Of a stretch of 64,000 nt of DNA, positions 36,322 to 45,898 are shown piece after piece (position 1 is the stretch's first letter; every line of letters starts with the position of its first letter). Position numbers and translations under genes: made by a program. Origin of the DNA: an uncultured Acidobacteriia bacterium (lineage in GTDB: Bacteria; Acidobacteriota; Terriglobia; Bryobacterales; Bryobacteraceae); NCBI GenBank assembly GCA_903875575.1, contig CAIQWJ010000010.1:1-64000 (forward strand), in the 5' to 3' direction. The notes beneath the pieces are model-generated. The model had not been told where the DNA came from. It did no database searches and worked only from the letters and a program-made list of their open reading frames with translations.

Positions 36322-37386
36322 ATGAACAAGGCCTTGCGGGTGGTATCTATCGGAGGCGGCAATGGCCTTTCGGCATTGCTCACGGGCCTGAAACGCTATG
36401 CCCATCCCATAAGCGAAGGGGATTCCTGGCTGGACATTACTGCGATTGTCACTGTTACCGACGATGGCGGCAGTTCCGGCAGATTGCGCCGTGAGTTCGA
36501 CGTACTGCCGCCCGGCGATATTCGCAACTGCATGGTGGCGCTCGCGGAGGACGGGGCTTTTCTGTCCCGTTTGTTTCAGTACAGGTTTGATTCCGGCCGG
36601 GGCCTGAAGGGTCACAGTTTTGGCAATCTCTTTCTGACTGCCCTGACGCACATTACGGGCGATTTTCCCGATGCTGTGCGCCAGTCGGCGGAAGTGCTGA
36701 AGATAGCGGGGCGAATATTTCCTTCCACGTCCGCAAATGTTTCGTTATCCGCCGTGCTGGAAGATGGTCGGGTGGTGAAGGGCGAGACGCGAATAGGGCG
36801 CAGCAAGCGAAAGATTCAAACGGTGCGGCTGGAGCCGCGTGGCGCGAAGCCGCTGCCGGAAACTCTGGAAGCAATTGCCCATGCCGATCTCATCACTATT
36901 GGGCCCGGCTCCTTATTCACCAGCCTGATTCCGAATCTGTTGGTGAAAGGCATTCCTCAGGCGATTCGCGAATCGAAGGCGCTGAAAGTCTGCTTCGTCA
37001 ATCTGATGTCTCAGCCGGGAGAGACGACGGATTTCAGCGCAACGGATCATTTAGGCGCGCTGCTAAGGCACGGCGGGGCCGGACTGATCGATTGCGCCGT
37101 GGTGAACTCCTCCCGCGTCTCAACCACCGTGCGAAAGCGTTATGCGGCGGAGGAAGCCGCTCCTGTCGCTTACGACACGGAAGCGATTCGCTCCATGGGT
37201 ATTGAGGTGGTGGAGGCGGAACTGCTCGGCAAATGGACGGGCAGGGAGCGGCGCGGGAAGGCCCGGCATGATGCCGGCGCGATCGCCGCTGTAGCGCTGG
37301 CTCTGGCCGAACGCGGACATGCGCAGCGAACATGGGCGGCGCGGATTCGGCGCTCAGGAACGGGCATACGGCAGACTGGTAAGTGA
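36322..37386 (+). CDS. yvcK: UDP-GlcNAc-binding regulator YvcK/GlmR family
   Basis: VVSIGGGNGLSALLTGLKRY, VTDDGGSSGRLRREFDVLPPGDIRNCMVAL. Confidence 0.93.
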   Translation: MNKALRVVSIGGGNGLSALLTGLKRYAHPISEGDSWLDITAIVTVTDDGGSSGRLRREFDVLPPGDIRNCMVALAEDGAFLSRLFQYRFDSGRGLKGHSFGNLFLTALTHITGDFPDAVRQSAEVLKIAGRIFPSTSANVSLSAVLEDGRVVKGETRIGRSKRKIQTVRLEPRGAKPLPETLEAIAHADLITIGPGSLFTSLIPNLLVKGIPQAIRESKALKVCFVNLMSQPGETTDFSATDHLGALLRHGGAGLIDCAVVNSSRVSTTVRKRYAAEEAAPVAYDTEAIRSMGIEVVEAELLGKWTGRERRGKARHDAGAIAAVALALAERGHAQRTWAARIRRSGTGIRQTGK

Positions 37387-37387
37387 C

Positions 37388-38764
37388 ATGTCGAGTGACG
37401 TTACTGTTGTAATTCTTGCCGCGGGTCAGGGAACCCGCATGAAGTCCCGGATCGCCAAGGTTCTGCATCGCGCCGGGGGCCGGGCGCTGGTGGAACATGC
37501 CATTGTTGCCGCATTGGGGGTGGCTCCTCCGGAACGTATTTTCGTCGTGGTGGGACATCAGGCGGAAGCCGTGCGGGCCGTCGCGGAAGCGGCCGGAGTG
37601 CGCACCATCGAACAAAAAGAGCAATTGGGAACTGGCCACGCTGTTTTGTGTGGCGCTTCGGTCCTGGCTGATTTGGGCGGACGGATGGTGGTTACGGTCG
37701 GCGACTGCCCGCTGATTCGCGCTGAAACCCTGCAGGTGCTTGCAGAGCGCCAATATCAAAGCGCTGCCGCTGCGGTGGTGTTAACGGCCGACGTACCGGA
37801 TTCCACTGGCTATGGGCGCATCATCCGGGACCACAACGGCGCGGTAATGGCGATTATTGAGCAGAAGGCCGCCAGCGAAGCGCAGCGCAGGGTAAAGGAA
37901 ATCAACTCTGGTATTTACTGCTTTGACTCCGCTGAATTCTGGCGGCACATCCGCGGAATCCGGCCGGACAATCCCGCGAATGAGTACTACCTGACGGATA
38001 TGATCGGAATCCTGCATGCTGCAGGGTTGCGGGTGGCCGCGACCAAGATCGCCGACCCCGGCGAACTGCTGGGTATCAATGACCGCGTGCAACTCGCCGA
38101 GGCCGACTGCATCCTGCGCGACAGAAAGTCGCGGGAACTGATGCTGTCGGGCGTCACGATCGAAAAGCCCGAGACGGTGACGATCGATCTCGATGTGAAG
38201 GTCGGTATGGACACGATTATCGGCCCGTTCGCGCGGATTACGGGTAATACCGTAATCGGCGAAGACTGCCGCGTTGGTGCCTGCGCCATTCTGCATGACG
38301 CAGTGCTGGAGGATGGCGCGGAGGTGTTCGCGTTTTCGATGGTGTCGTCATCGAAGCTGGGGGCCAATGCGCATGCGGGTCCCTATGCCAGGCTGCGCAT
38401 GGGCGCGGAGATGGGCGAGAACGCACATGTGGGCAATTTCGTGGAGTTAAAGAATACGAAATTGGGCGCGGGCTCAAAATCAATGCATCTGGCTTATCTG
38501 GGCGATTCTCAAATCGGGCAGAAAGTGAATGTGGGAGCAGGGACGATTACCTGCAACTACGACGGGAAGAAGAAACATGCGACGGTGATCGGCGATGGCG
38601 TGTTTGTCGGGAGCAACTCGACACTCGTGGCGCCGCTTGGGATTGAAGACGGCGCGTATGTGGGGGCGGGGAGCGTGATTACGGAGGCTGTGCCCGAAGG
38701 CGCGCTGGCACTGGGGCGCGCGCGGCAGGTGGTGAAGACGGAGTGGAAGCGTAAGGGGGCGTAG
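37388..38764 (+). CDS. glmU: Bifunctional GlcNAc-1-P uridyltransferase / glucosamine-1-P acetyltransferase
   Basis: Start trimmed to ATG 37388; VVILAAGQGTRMKSRIAKVLH and left-handed beta-helix hexapeptides. Confidence 0.95.
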   Translation: MSSDVTVVILAAGQGTRMKSRIAKVLHRAGGRALVEHAIVAALGVAPPERIFVVVGHQAEAVRAVAEAAGVRTIEQKEQLGTGHAVLCGASVLADLGGRMVVTVGDCPLIRAETLQVLAERQYQSAAAAVVLTADVPDSTGYGRIIRDHNGAVMAIIEQKAASEAQRRVKEINSGIYCFDSAEFWRHIRGIRPDNPANEYYLTDMIGILHAAGLRVAATKIADPGELLGINDRVQLAEADCILRDRKSRELMLSGVTIEKPETVTIDLDVKVGMDTIIGPFARITGNTVIGEDCRVGACAILHDAVLEDGAEVFAFSMVSSSKLGANAHAGPYARLRMGAEMGENAHVGNFVELKNTKLGAGSKSMHLAYLGDSQIGQKVNVGAGTITCNYDGKKKHATVIGDGVFVGSNSTLVAPLGIEDGAYVGAGSVITEAVPEGALALGRARQVVKTEWKRKGA

Positions 38765-39008
38765 GGCGGACGTTGGGGTATTGTCTCTTCCGTGGGTAAG
38801 GCAGTTGGTGAGCCCCGACCGCAAGGGAAGGGTGTTCAGAATCAGCCCCTCCGCCGCTCGCCCGTTCGGCAGTAGTTTCTTCCAGACATCACAGGATTGC
38901 GGCCGCCAGTTGCCGGATTAGGTTCCATCGCGCGGCCTGCTGCGGAGCTTGCGCTTCGCGCCATCTCACGGAATCATGGTGACCGCTCCGGCGTCAAATT
39001 GACGGAGC

Positions 39009-39755
39009 TCACAGCCGGTTGATCAGGCTCGCGACATACCCCGCGCCAAAGCCGTTGTCAATATTCACCACCGTCACATTGCTCGCGCAGCTGTTCAGCA
39101 TTCCGAGGAGTGCAGCCAGACCATTGAAACTGGCACCATACCCAACACTGGTCGGTACCGCAATCACGGGCGACGAAACCAACCCGCCAACCGCGCTCGG
39201 CAGCGCGCCTTCCATGCCGGCGCAGACGATCACCACCCGCGCGTCTTCCAGACGCTGCCGGTGATGGATCAGCCGGTGAATTCCGGCGATGCCGATATCG
39301 TGGATCGCGTCCACCTCATTGCCCATGACTTCGGCCGTGATCTGCGCTTCCTCGGCAACCGGGATGTCGCTTGTACCCGCGCATACCACCGCGATCTTGC
39401 CTTTGCCCTGCATGGTTCGGTTTCGCCAGAAGCGAATTGCGCCTGACATCGGGAAATGCTCACCATCCGGATATGCTTCCATGACGCGCTTCGCAGCTTC
39501 AGCGGTGGCACGTGTGATCAGAATGTTATCGGAGCGCTCCAGCAGCGCGCCCGCAATGGCGACAACCTGGTCTGGTGTCTTGCCCAGGCCAAAAATAACC
39601 TCCGGCATGCCGTGGCGGATCGCGCGGTGATGGTCCACCTTGGCGAAACCAAGATCTTCAAACGGCATGTGGCGGACGCGCGCAAGGGCGTCGTCAATGC
39701 CGGTGGCACCGGCGCGCACATCTTCGAGGAGGGCGCGGAGTTGATCTTCACTCAT
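39009..39755 (-). CDS. larB: Nickel-pincer cofactor biosynthesis protein LarB
   Basis: [29 protein letters not shown]; PurE-like C-terminus [18 protein letters not shown]. Confidence 0.92.
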   Translation of the reverse strand: MSEDQLRALLEDVRAGATGIDDALARVRHMPFEDLGFAKVDHHRAIRHGMPEVIFGLGKTPDQVVAIAGALLERSDNILITRATAEAAKRVMEAYPDGEHFPMSGAIRFWRNRTMQGKGKIAVVCAGTSDIPVAEEAQITAEVMGNEVDAIHDIGIAGIHRLIHHRQRLEDARVVIVCAGMEGALPSAVGGLVSSPVIAVPTSVGYGASFNGLAALLGMLNSCASNVTVVNIDNGFGAGYVASLINRL

Positions 39756-39816
39756 CGTTTCTCAACATAGCAGGGAGAGCCACCCCGCCCTGCGATAAAC
39801 TGGAAGTTCCCGCCTT

Positions 39817-40701
39817 ATGTTCCTGAAACGCCTCAGAATGACGCTCGAGATGATCCGCTTCGAGCACTCCGTGTTTGCGCTGCCATTCGCGCTGACCGGC
39901 GCTCTGCTGGCGTTTCGGGAGAGTTCTTTCGCGGTGGAGCGCAAGGGCTGGATCGTGTTGTGGATCGTGGTTGCGATGGTGGGCGCACGTTCGGCAGCGA
40001 TGGCTTTCAACCGATTGGTGGATGCGGAAATTGACGCGCGCAATCCGCGTACGAAGTCGCGCCATATTCCGGCAGGGTTGCTGTCCCGGCCATTCTGCTG
40101 GGGTTTCACGGCTCTAACCAGTTTGATTTTCCTTTTTGCAGCATGGGAACTAAACGAGCTTTGCTTCCACCTGGCACCTTTGGCGCTGGGCGTTGTCTTC
40201 GCGTATTCGTTCACGAAACGCTTTACGCATCTGTCGCATCTGGTTCTCGGCTTCGCGCTGGGAATCGCGCCTGCTGCGGCGTGGATTGCCGTGCGAGGCT
40301 CACTTGATCCGCGTATTCTGTGGCTCACTGCAGCGGTCACCACCTGGACCGCCGGGTTTGACGTCATCTATTCCTGCCAGGATTTCGAATTCGACAGCGA
40401 GTCCGAATTATTCAGCGTGCCGAAGGTTTTCGGAATTGCCAATGCGCTCCTGATTGCAAAGCTGCTGCACGTCGCAATGATCTTTTCGCTCCTGCTGCTT
40501 GTGTATCAATTGCACCTTGGTGCTCTGTCACTGGTGGGCGTGGCTGCGGTCACAGGCCTGCTGGTTTATGAGCATGGCCTGGTCAAACCAACCGATCTCT
40601 CAAAGGTCAACGCTGCCTTTTTTACCATGAATGGCTGGGTCAGCGTGCTATTCTTCGTGTTTTGGGCCGCCGATATTTTTCTGATTCGCCAACCGCTGTA
40701 A
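39817..40701 (+). CDS. UbiA-family prenyltransferase, probably MqnP
   Basis: MIRFEHSVFALPFALTGALLA, NRLVDAEIDARNPRTKSR; adjacent to mqnE. Confidence 0.88.
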   Translation: MFLKRLRMTLEMIRFEHSVFALPFALTGALLAFRESSFAVERKGWIVLWIVVAMVGARSAAMAFNRLVDAEIDARNPRTKSRHIPAGLLSRPFCWGFTALTSLIFLFAAWELNELCFHLAPLALGVVFAYSFTKRFTHLSHLVLGFALGIAPAAAWIAVRGSLDPRILWLTAAVTTWTAGFDVIYSCQDFEFDSESELFSVPKVFGIANALLIAKLLHVAMIFSLLLLVYQLHLGALSLVGVAAVTGLLVYEHGLVKPTDLSKVNAAFFTMNGWVSVLFFVFWAADIFLIRQPL

Positions 40702-40710
40702 ATAAAAACT

Positions 40711-41829
40711 ATGTCAGTCATTTTTGAAGACCGCCGGCTGTTACCGATTCGGGAAAAAGTGGAAGCGGGCGAGCGCCTTTCCTACGACGACGGACTTGCT
40801 CTGTACCGCTCCGGCGATGTTTTGGCGCTGGGCTACATGGCGAATATCGTTCGGGAGCGCAAGCACGGCAACGTCACGTATTTCAACGTCAATCGCCACA
40901 TCAATCCAACCGATGTCTGCGTAGCCAGTTGCCGCCTGTGCGCTTTTGGCAAACAGAAGCGTGATCCGAATTCGTACACCATGTCCCTCGAGCAGGTCTG
41001 GGAGACCGCGGGGATGGGCTGGAAAGAAGCGATTACGGAGTTTCACATTGTGGGCGGTCTGCATCCGGAACTGAGTCTCGATTGGTTCTGCCAGATGCTG
41101 CGCGGACTGAAAGAGCGCTATCCGCAGATTCACCTGAAGGCTTTCACAATGGTGGAGATCGGCTACTTCGCGCGGCGCGAAAAGCTTACCGTGCGCGAGG
41201 TGCTTTCGCAGTTGCGCGACGCCGGAATGGATTCGCTGCCTGGCGGTGGCGCGGAAGTTTTCAGCGAGCGCGTCCGTCGGATCATCTGCGATCACAAGCT
41301 GACGGGCGACGAATGGCTCGATACGGCGCGAACCGCTCACGAGATGGGGCTGCATTCCAACTGCACCATGCTCTACGGCCATATCGAAAACGAAGAAGAT
41401 CGGGTTGACCATCTGGTGCGCCTGCGGGCGCTGCAGGACGAAACAGATGGTTTCGTCACCTTTATTCCGCTGGCCTTCCATCCGGAAAACACGGCGCTCG
41501 CGCACATTTCGAAGACCACAGGCTTTGACGATCTGAAGAACATTGCTGTCGCACGCCTGATGCTGGACAACATTCCGCACATCAAGGCTTACTGGGTGAT
41601 GATGACGCCGGCTATTGCGCAGATCGCGATGCGCTTCGGCGCGGACGACATCGACGGCACCGTTGTGGAAGAGAAGATCTATCACGAGGCGGGGTCAACT
41701 GTGGCGCAATCGCTGCGCAGAACGGACCTGCTGCGACTGATTCGTCTGGCAGGACGCACACCGGTGGAACGGGATACGCTTTATCGGCCGGTGCAGCGGA
41801 CGGAAACGGCGTTTACCGTTCTCGTCTAG
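40711..41829 (+). CDS. mqnE: Aminofutalosine synthase
   Basis: Radical SAM CVASCRLCAF, HINPTDVC, HIVGGLHPEL, LPGGGAEVF. Confidence 0.93.
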   Translation: MSVIFEDRRLLPIREKVEAGERLSYDDGLALYRSGDVLALGYMANIVRERKHGNVTYFNVNRHINPTDVCVASCRLCAFGKQKRDPNSYTMSLEQVWETAGMGWKEAITEFHIVGGLHPELSLDWFCQMLRGLKERYPQIHLKAFTMVEIGYFARREKLTVREVLSQLRDAGMDSLPGGGAEVFSERVRRIICDHKLTGDEWLDTARTAHEMGLHSNCTMLYGHIENEEDRVDHLVRLRALQDETDGFVTFIPLAFHPENTALAHISKTTGFDDLKNIAVARLMLDNIPHIKAYWVMMTPAIAQIAMRFGADDIDGTVVEEKIYHEAGSTVAQSLRRTDLLRLIRLAGRTPVERDTLYRPVQRTETAFTVLV

Positions 41830-41837
41830 AGCGCAGT

Positions 41838-43748
41838 TTACTTCACGAGCAGCAGCCCGCGGTACATGCCCATGCCGCAACCGAATTTCAGTTCCCGGGC
41901 GGCCATAGCCGGCAGCGCAATGAGTGCGGTGCCGCCAGGCGGCAGATCCCTCGTGATGCCAAGTTCCGGGATCACAATTTTATTCGCACAGTTCGGTTGC
42001 GTATCGCGCGTGATTGCCAGCGTCGACACGCTTCCTTCGGGGATGTCAATCCGCGCGGGAGAGAAGCCCGCGGGGCCAACGTGGATGCGGATGGCGTCCT
42101 TCGGAAGTTTTGTCCGAGCCACGGTCCTGACGCTGGGCTGCACTCGCAGGACGAACGGAATCACGTGCACTTCACCGTCTCTCTGAAACTGCGCCCATAG
42201 TTTGTAGGTCCCTGCGTGCGGAAATGCGATCGGCACTTCGATGGGATCGGGCGGCAGACTGGTGGCCGCTATCGACCCGTGCGAATGCGCGGTGACCGGT
42301 TCCGGCATCGCCTGCCTCGCGGCCAACGGGTGTGCGTGAATGAAACTCCCCAGTCCGTATTCGATGACGACAAAGTGTCCCCATGCGCCGAGATACGGTT
42401 CGAGTCCCTTCGTCGTGCTGAGTTTGAAGCGTAGTAGCTGATCTGTGCCTGCCCGCATGAAGGGCGCGTGTGTGAGTTCCACCTGCAGTGCGGCCGATGC
42501 GCCGGGTGCCGCCTGTCGCGGTGGGCCCGCCACCTGCACGGCAAGGGATTCCACACGCGGACCCTCTCCGGGGGGCGTGAATTCGGCATAGAGGCGATAA
42601 CGGCCCCCGTGCGGGAATGCGTACGCTAAGCGATAAGCCTCACCCATTCCCCGTTCCGGATGAACGTGGCTGAAGTCCGCCAGATCCTCGGAAACAATGA
42701 TCAAGTGGATCGGTTTCTCGTGCACGAACTCCAGTTCGCGGGCCGCGAATTCAAAACTGAAACTGACAGCCAATTCGGCCTGCGGGTTGGCGGTACTCGC
42801 GTGAATCGTCAGTCCGGGTCGCGTGGCAAGCAGCGCTGACACTGGTGCATACTGCGCAATATGGCCATAGTATTGATCGGCCAGCAGATAAGGGAATGCG
42901 ATCTGTCCCTGGGCGTCAGTAGAAAGAAAGTAGGCGTAAGTGCCTTCCGGATACTCCGGCGTGATCGCGAAGCGACCATTGAAACGATCCAGATCGCCTG
43001 AGCCTTCCACGTATTCGTAATCCTCCGAAAAGGTGCCTGCCGGGTAGGTCGTGTCTATGGGCGGACCGTACTGGCCCGGCGTCAACTGAGTGCCGTCGGG
43101 CCAGGTAGTGCGTTGCCGGATCGCGCGCAGGCGATAGCCGGGACGCATTCGCTTCACAGCGCCAGCGGAGCTGTTCGCATAACCCCACGGTCCGTAGATC
43201 GGATAACCATCGAGCGCGTAGCCAATGATCGGCGAGTGTTTCGAGCCATCGCTCAAAAGGCGCGCGAGCAGGGAAGGCACCACGCCGACGGGCAAATTCA
43301 GATCGAAGTGCCAGAGATTACGGCCTTCGAAAGAATCTGAGTTTACGTGATTGGCAATTGGCACCCCGTTGATGAAGACCCCGATTCCGTCGGCGGACAG
43401 TCTGGTATGGTCGCCGGTTGCCGGCTGCGGATGCCGGGGGATTCGAACGTCTATGTTTTGAATGACATTGCCGGGATTCACCGGATTGGCGAGAATCCCA
43501 AACTGATAAAGCGAGATGGCCGCGGAACGAATCTCGACTGAGTCTTCGCCGCAGACGACGGTGTGAACTTCGGGGCGGATGCGGTCCAGCGCTGCGTTGG
43601 ATGTGGGTGCCGTCGCCCGGATCCACGATGTGCACACCGGCTGCGCGTTAGCCGCCATCGTCGCGACCAGCAGCGTGGCTGCCGCGCAAAACTGACTACG
43701 TCCTGAAATCGTCCGCACCTCTGACTGGAAAGTAGCACGGTGGCCCAA
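41838..43748 (-). CDS. YHYH-domain protein with internal copper-resistance-like repeats and C-terminal cupredoxin-like domain
   Basis: HSPIIGYALDGYPIYGPWGY; DFSHVHPERGM; C-terminal IHVGPAGFSPARIDIPEGS...CGMGMYRG. Confidence 0.75.
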   Translation of the reverse strand: MGHRATFQSEVRTISGRSQFCAAATLLVATMAANAQPVCTSWIRATAPTSNAALDRIRPEVHTVVCGEDSVEIRSAAISLYQFGILANPVNPGNVIQNIDVRIPRHPQPATGDHTRLSADGIGVFINGVPIANHVNSDSFEGRNLWHFDLNLPVGVVPSLLARLLSDGSKHSPIIGYALDGYPIYGPWGYANSSAGAVKRMRPGYRLRAIRQRTTWPDGTQLTPGQYGPPIDTTYPAGTFSEDYEYVEGSGDLDRFNGRFAITPEYPEGTYAYFLSTDAQGQIAFPYLLADQYYGHIAQYAPVSALLATRPGLTIHASTANPQAELAVSFSFEFAARELEFVHEKPIHLIIVSEDLADFSHVHPERGMGEAYRLAYAFPHGGRYRLYAEFTPPGEGPRVESLAVQVAGPPRQAAPGASAALQVELTHAPFMRAGTDQLLRFKLSTTKGLEPYLGAWGHFVVIEYGLGSFIHAHPLAARQAMPEPVTAHSHGSIAATSLPPDPIEVPIAFPHAGTYKLWAQFQRDGEVHVIPFVLRVQPSVRTVARTKLPKDAIRIHVGPAGFSPARIDIPEGSVSTLAITRDTQPNCANKIVIPELGITRDLPPGGTALIALPAMAARELKFGCGMGMYRGLLLVK

Positions 43749-43825
43749 AGCATGGCGCGGTATCGTAAGAGGTTAGAGCCCTGGTATATGCTGGGGACGC
43801 CAATGGAGGCATAGAGAGCTTTTCG

Positions 43826-44827
43826 ATGCGAATTATAGCCGGGATAGATCTGGGCGGCACGGCCGTCAATTACACGCTCATCGACGAGCAGGAAAAATTT
43901 CTGATTGAAGGGCTCTGCGAGCATCCCGCGCGGTCCAGAGAAGGCCCGGCAATTTGCCTTCAGCAGATCGCGGACGGCCTGGTGATTGCGGCCGCAAAAG
44001 CTGGTGTTCAGTTGAGCGACATCATCTCGGCTGGTCTGGATACGCCAGGTCCCGCAAGCGCGACAGGTGTTTTCAGTGCCCGCGGGTCCACGAACTTCGT
44101 CCACGCGGACTGGTCTGAATTCGATATTCGCGCCGGTCTGGAAGCGAAGCTTGGCATCCCGGTCACGTACCTGAACGATGGAAATGCGGGAGCCCTGTGG
44201 GGCCACTTCTCGCTGTTCGGGACCAGCAAGACTATGACGTCGGTGTCGGCGATCATCGGCACGGGTCTCGGTGGCGGCGTAATCGTCGGTGATCACGTGG
44301 TGACCGGGCGCAAGGGCTTCGGCGGCGAACTGGGACACGTTCTGATTCCGTATCAGAGCATTGAGGGGATCGCGGGGATGCGCCCGGAGTGCAATTGCGG
44401 ACGCACCGGCGATCTGGAGTCGTTGTGTTCACTGACTGCGATTGAGAAGACGATTCTGCCGTATTTCTTGGCGCGGCATCCGGAACACCAGTTGAATCAG
44501 GCTGGCGAGAAGGCGGCGAAACTGGTTCGCGGTCTGGCGGAGCGCGGCGATTCATTATGCCGCGAAGTGTTCCGCGTGCAGGCACACGCGCTCGGCCTGT
44601 TCTTCGACGAGATGGTCAATACGTTCGATCCCGACGCGTTGATTGTGGGCGGCGGGGCAATCGAGACAGGTGCGGAGTTCCAGGCGTGGTTTATCGAGCA
44701 GATTCGCGCGGGAATGCCGGCGCAGCGCGTGGAGCAGGCGGATATTCCGATCCGGATCATGCCGAATGGCGATACGGCGGGGTCGCGTGGCGCGGCGATT
44801 GAAGCGCTGAAGTTAGCGCGGCGGTAA
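43826..44827 (+). CDS. ROK family sugar kinase
   Basis: IIAGIDLGGTAVNYTLIDEQ, GTGLGGGVIVGDHVVTG, GELGHVLIP, CNCGRTGDLES. Confidence 0.92.
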   Translation: MRIIAGIDLGGTAVNYTLIDEQEKFLIEGLCEHPARSREGPAICLQQIADGLVIAAAKAGVQLSDIISAGLDTPGPASATGVFSARGSTNFVHADWSEFDIRAGLEAKLGIPVTYLNDGNAGALWGHFSLFGTSKTMTSVSAIIGTGLGGGVIVGDHVVTGRKGFGGELGHVLIPYQSIEGIAGMRPECNCGRTGDLESLCSLTAIEKTILPYFLARHPEHQLNQAGEKAAKLVRGLAERGDSLCREVFRVQAHALGLFFDEMVNTFDPDALIVGGGAIETGAEFQAWFIEQIRAGMPAQRVEQADIPIRIMPNGDTAGSRGAAIEALKLARR

Positions 44828-44840
44828 TCACCTCGCGAGT

Positions 44841-45677
44841 TCAGTTGCCGGACGGTCGGGATGCCTGATCGATGACAAGCATCTCAATCGGGGCTTTCTG
44901 TGGTTCCAGCTTCAGCCCGAGTTGCTCTTGAAGTGCGGTGAAGAGAGACGGGCCGCTCGTACTGGTTTGCGGGGTAGCCGAATCGGTCGACGGTTCGGAC
45001 AGCCCGGGAACTACTTGGGGCTGGTCGCGTGTCCATTTCAGGCTGAAATCGTAGAAACCGGTGAGGCCAGTCTTATCGAGAACAGGGCGGCCAGCTTCCT
45101 GCGAGAGCGACGGGGCAAACTGCGCCATCGACAACTTAGAGAACGTCAACTGTCCCTCGGTGCCCCCCACGTCGATGCTGATCAGACTCTTAGCGTCGGG
45201 GGAACTCTCCTTTAATTTGGGGCCGTTCCTGTCGATTACCAGCGCATAAACAGGCAGTTCCTTTGTGTCGTGGTGAAGCCTGAGTTGGAATCGATCCGCC
45301 AACAAAGCCTGCAGCATGGTCCGAACCTGTTCAGCGGTGGGTTTCACATCGCCTGGTGCCTTTGCGGTCACGTCGTATGTTGCATCGCCCATCGATTGCA
45401 GCCACGCGGGACCGCCTGAGACTTGATACGTCTTCACATTCCAGGCGCGCATGATCAGATTGCGAAGAGACAGGCAATTCAACGTCACGCGGGTCCCGGA
45501 ACCGGAGCCCATGCACTCGCCCGGTGAGCCGACGAAGATATGCAGCCGGATGGAGGCAACTTCAAAGGCGGGGGACACGACCTGCGGAGGTGGAATCGTT
45601 TGTCCGAACAATAAATTCGCAGCCGAAAGTGTGGCTATGAGCGGCAATCCCGCAACGAGAATTCGGCGGGATGGCAT
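44841..45677 (-). CDS. TIGR03435-like acidobacterial protein
   Basis: PAFEVASIRLH, VRTMLQALLADRFQLRLHHDTKELPVYALVIDRNGPKLKES, LTGFYDFSLKW. Confidence 0.88.
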   Translation of the reverse strand: MPSRRILVAGLPLIATLSAANLLFGQTIPPPQVVSPAFEVASIRLHIFVGSPGECMGSGSGTRVTLNCLSLRNLIMRAWNVKTYQVSGGPAWLQSMGDATYDVTAKAPGDVKPTAEQVRTMLQALLADRFQLRLHHDTKELPVYALVIDRNGPKLKESSPDAKSLISIDVGGTEGQLTFSKLSMAQFAPSLSQEAGRPVLDKTGLTGFYDFSLKWTRDQPQVVPGLSEPSTDSATPQTSTSGPSLFTALQEQLGLKLEPQKAPIEMLVIDQASRPSGN

Positions 45678-45688
45678 TTTGGAGGCCG

Positions 45689-45898
45689 TTATGCGGCTTG
45701 AGACGGTTTCTGTGCGACGGCTTCAGCCGCGGCCTTCGCCGCAGCCTTTTCGCGTGAAAAACGATTGAGCCCCTCTATTGCGTTCTTTACAATTCGAGCA
45801 CCGAACTCTTTATGGGTTTCATTTGCCCAGACCTCGGACTCCGTCACGCACGGGTCTTGTGATGCGGCCTGCCCGATATTCGGATTCAAGGACGTCAT
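45689..45898 (-). CDS. Small hypothetical protein overlapping the zeta-like gene
   Basis: 69-aa C-terminal part of a longer frame, ATG at 45898; overlaps upstream gene by 80 nt. Confidence 0.4.
   Translation of the reverse strand: MTSLNPNIGQAASQDPCVTESEVWANETHKEFGARIVKNAIEGLNRFSREKAAAKAAAEAVAQKPSQAA

Noticed and set aside
38985-39008. Imperfect inverted repeat GCTCCGGCGTCAA-A-TTGACGGAGC just after larB stop
   Set aside because: Bulged stem with no T-run; too weak to call a terminator or operator.
38765-39008. Convergent intergenic region examined for tRNA/sRNA or mobile element remnants
   Set aside because: No cloverleaf, terminal repeats or transposase-like coding seen.
40741-41685. 314-aa minus-strand ORF
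   Set aside because: Antisense to mqnE; shadow ORF.
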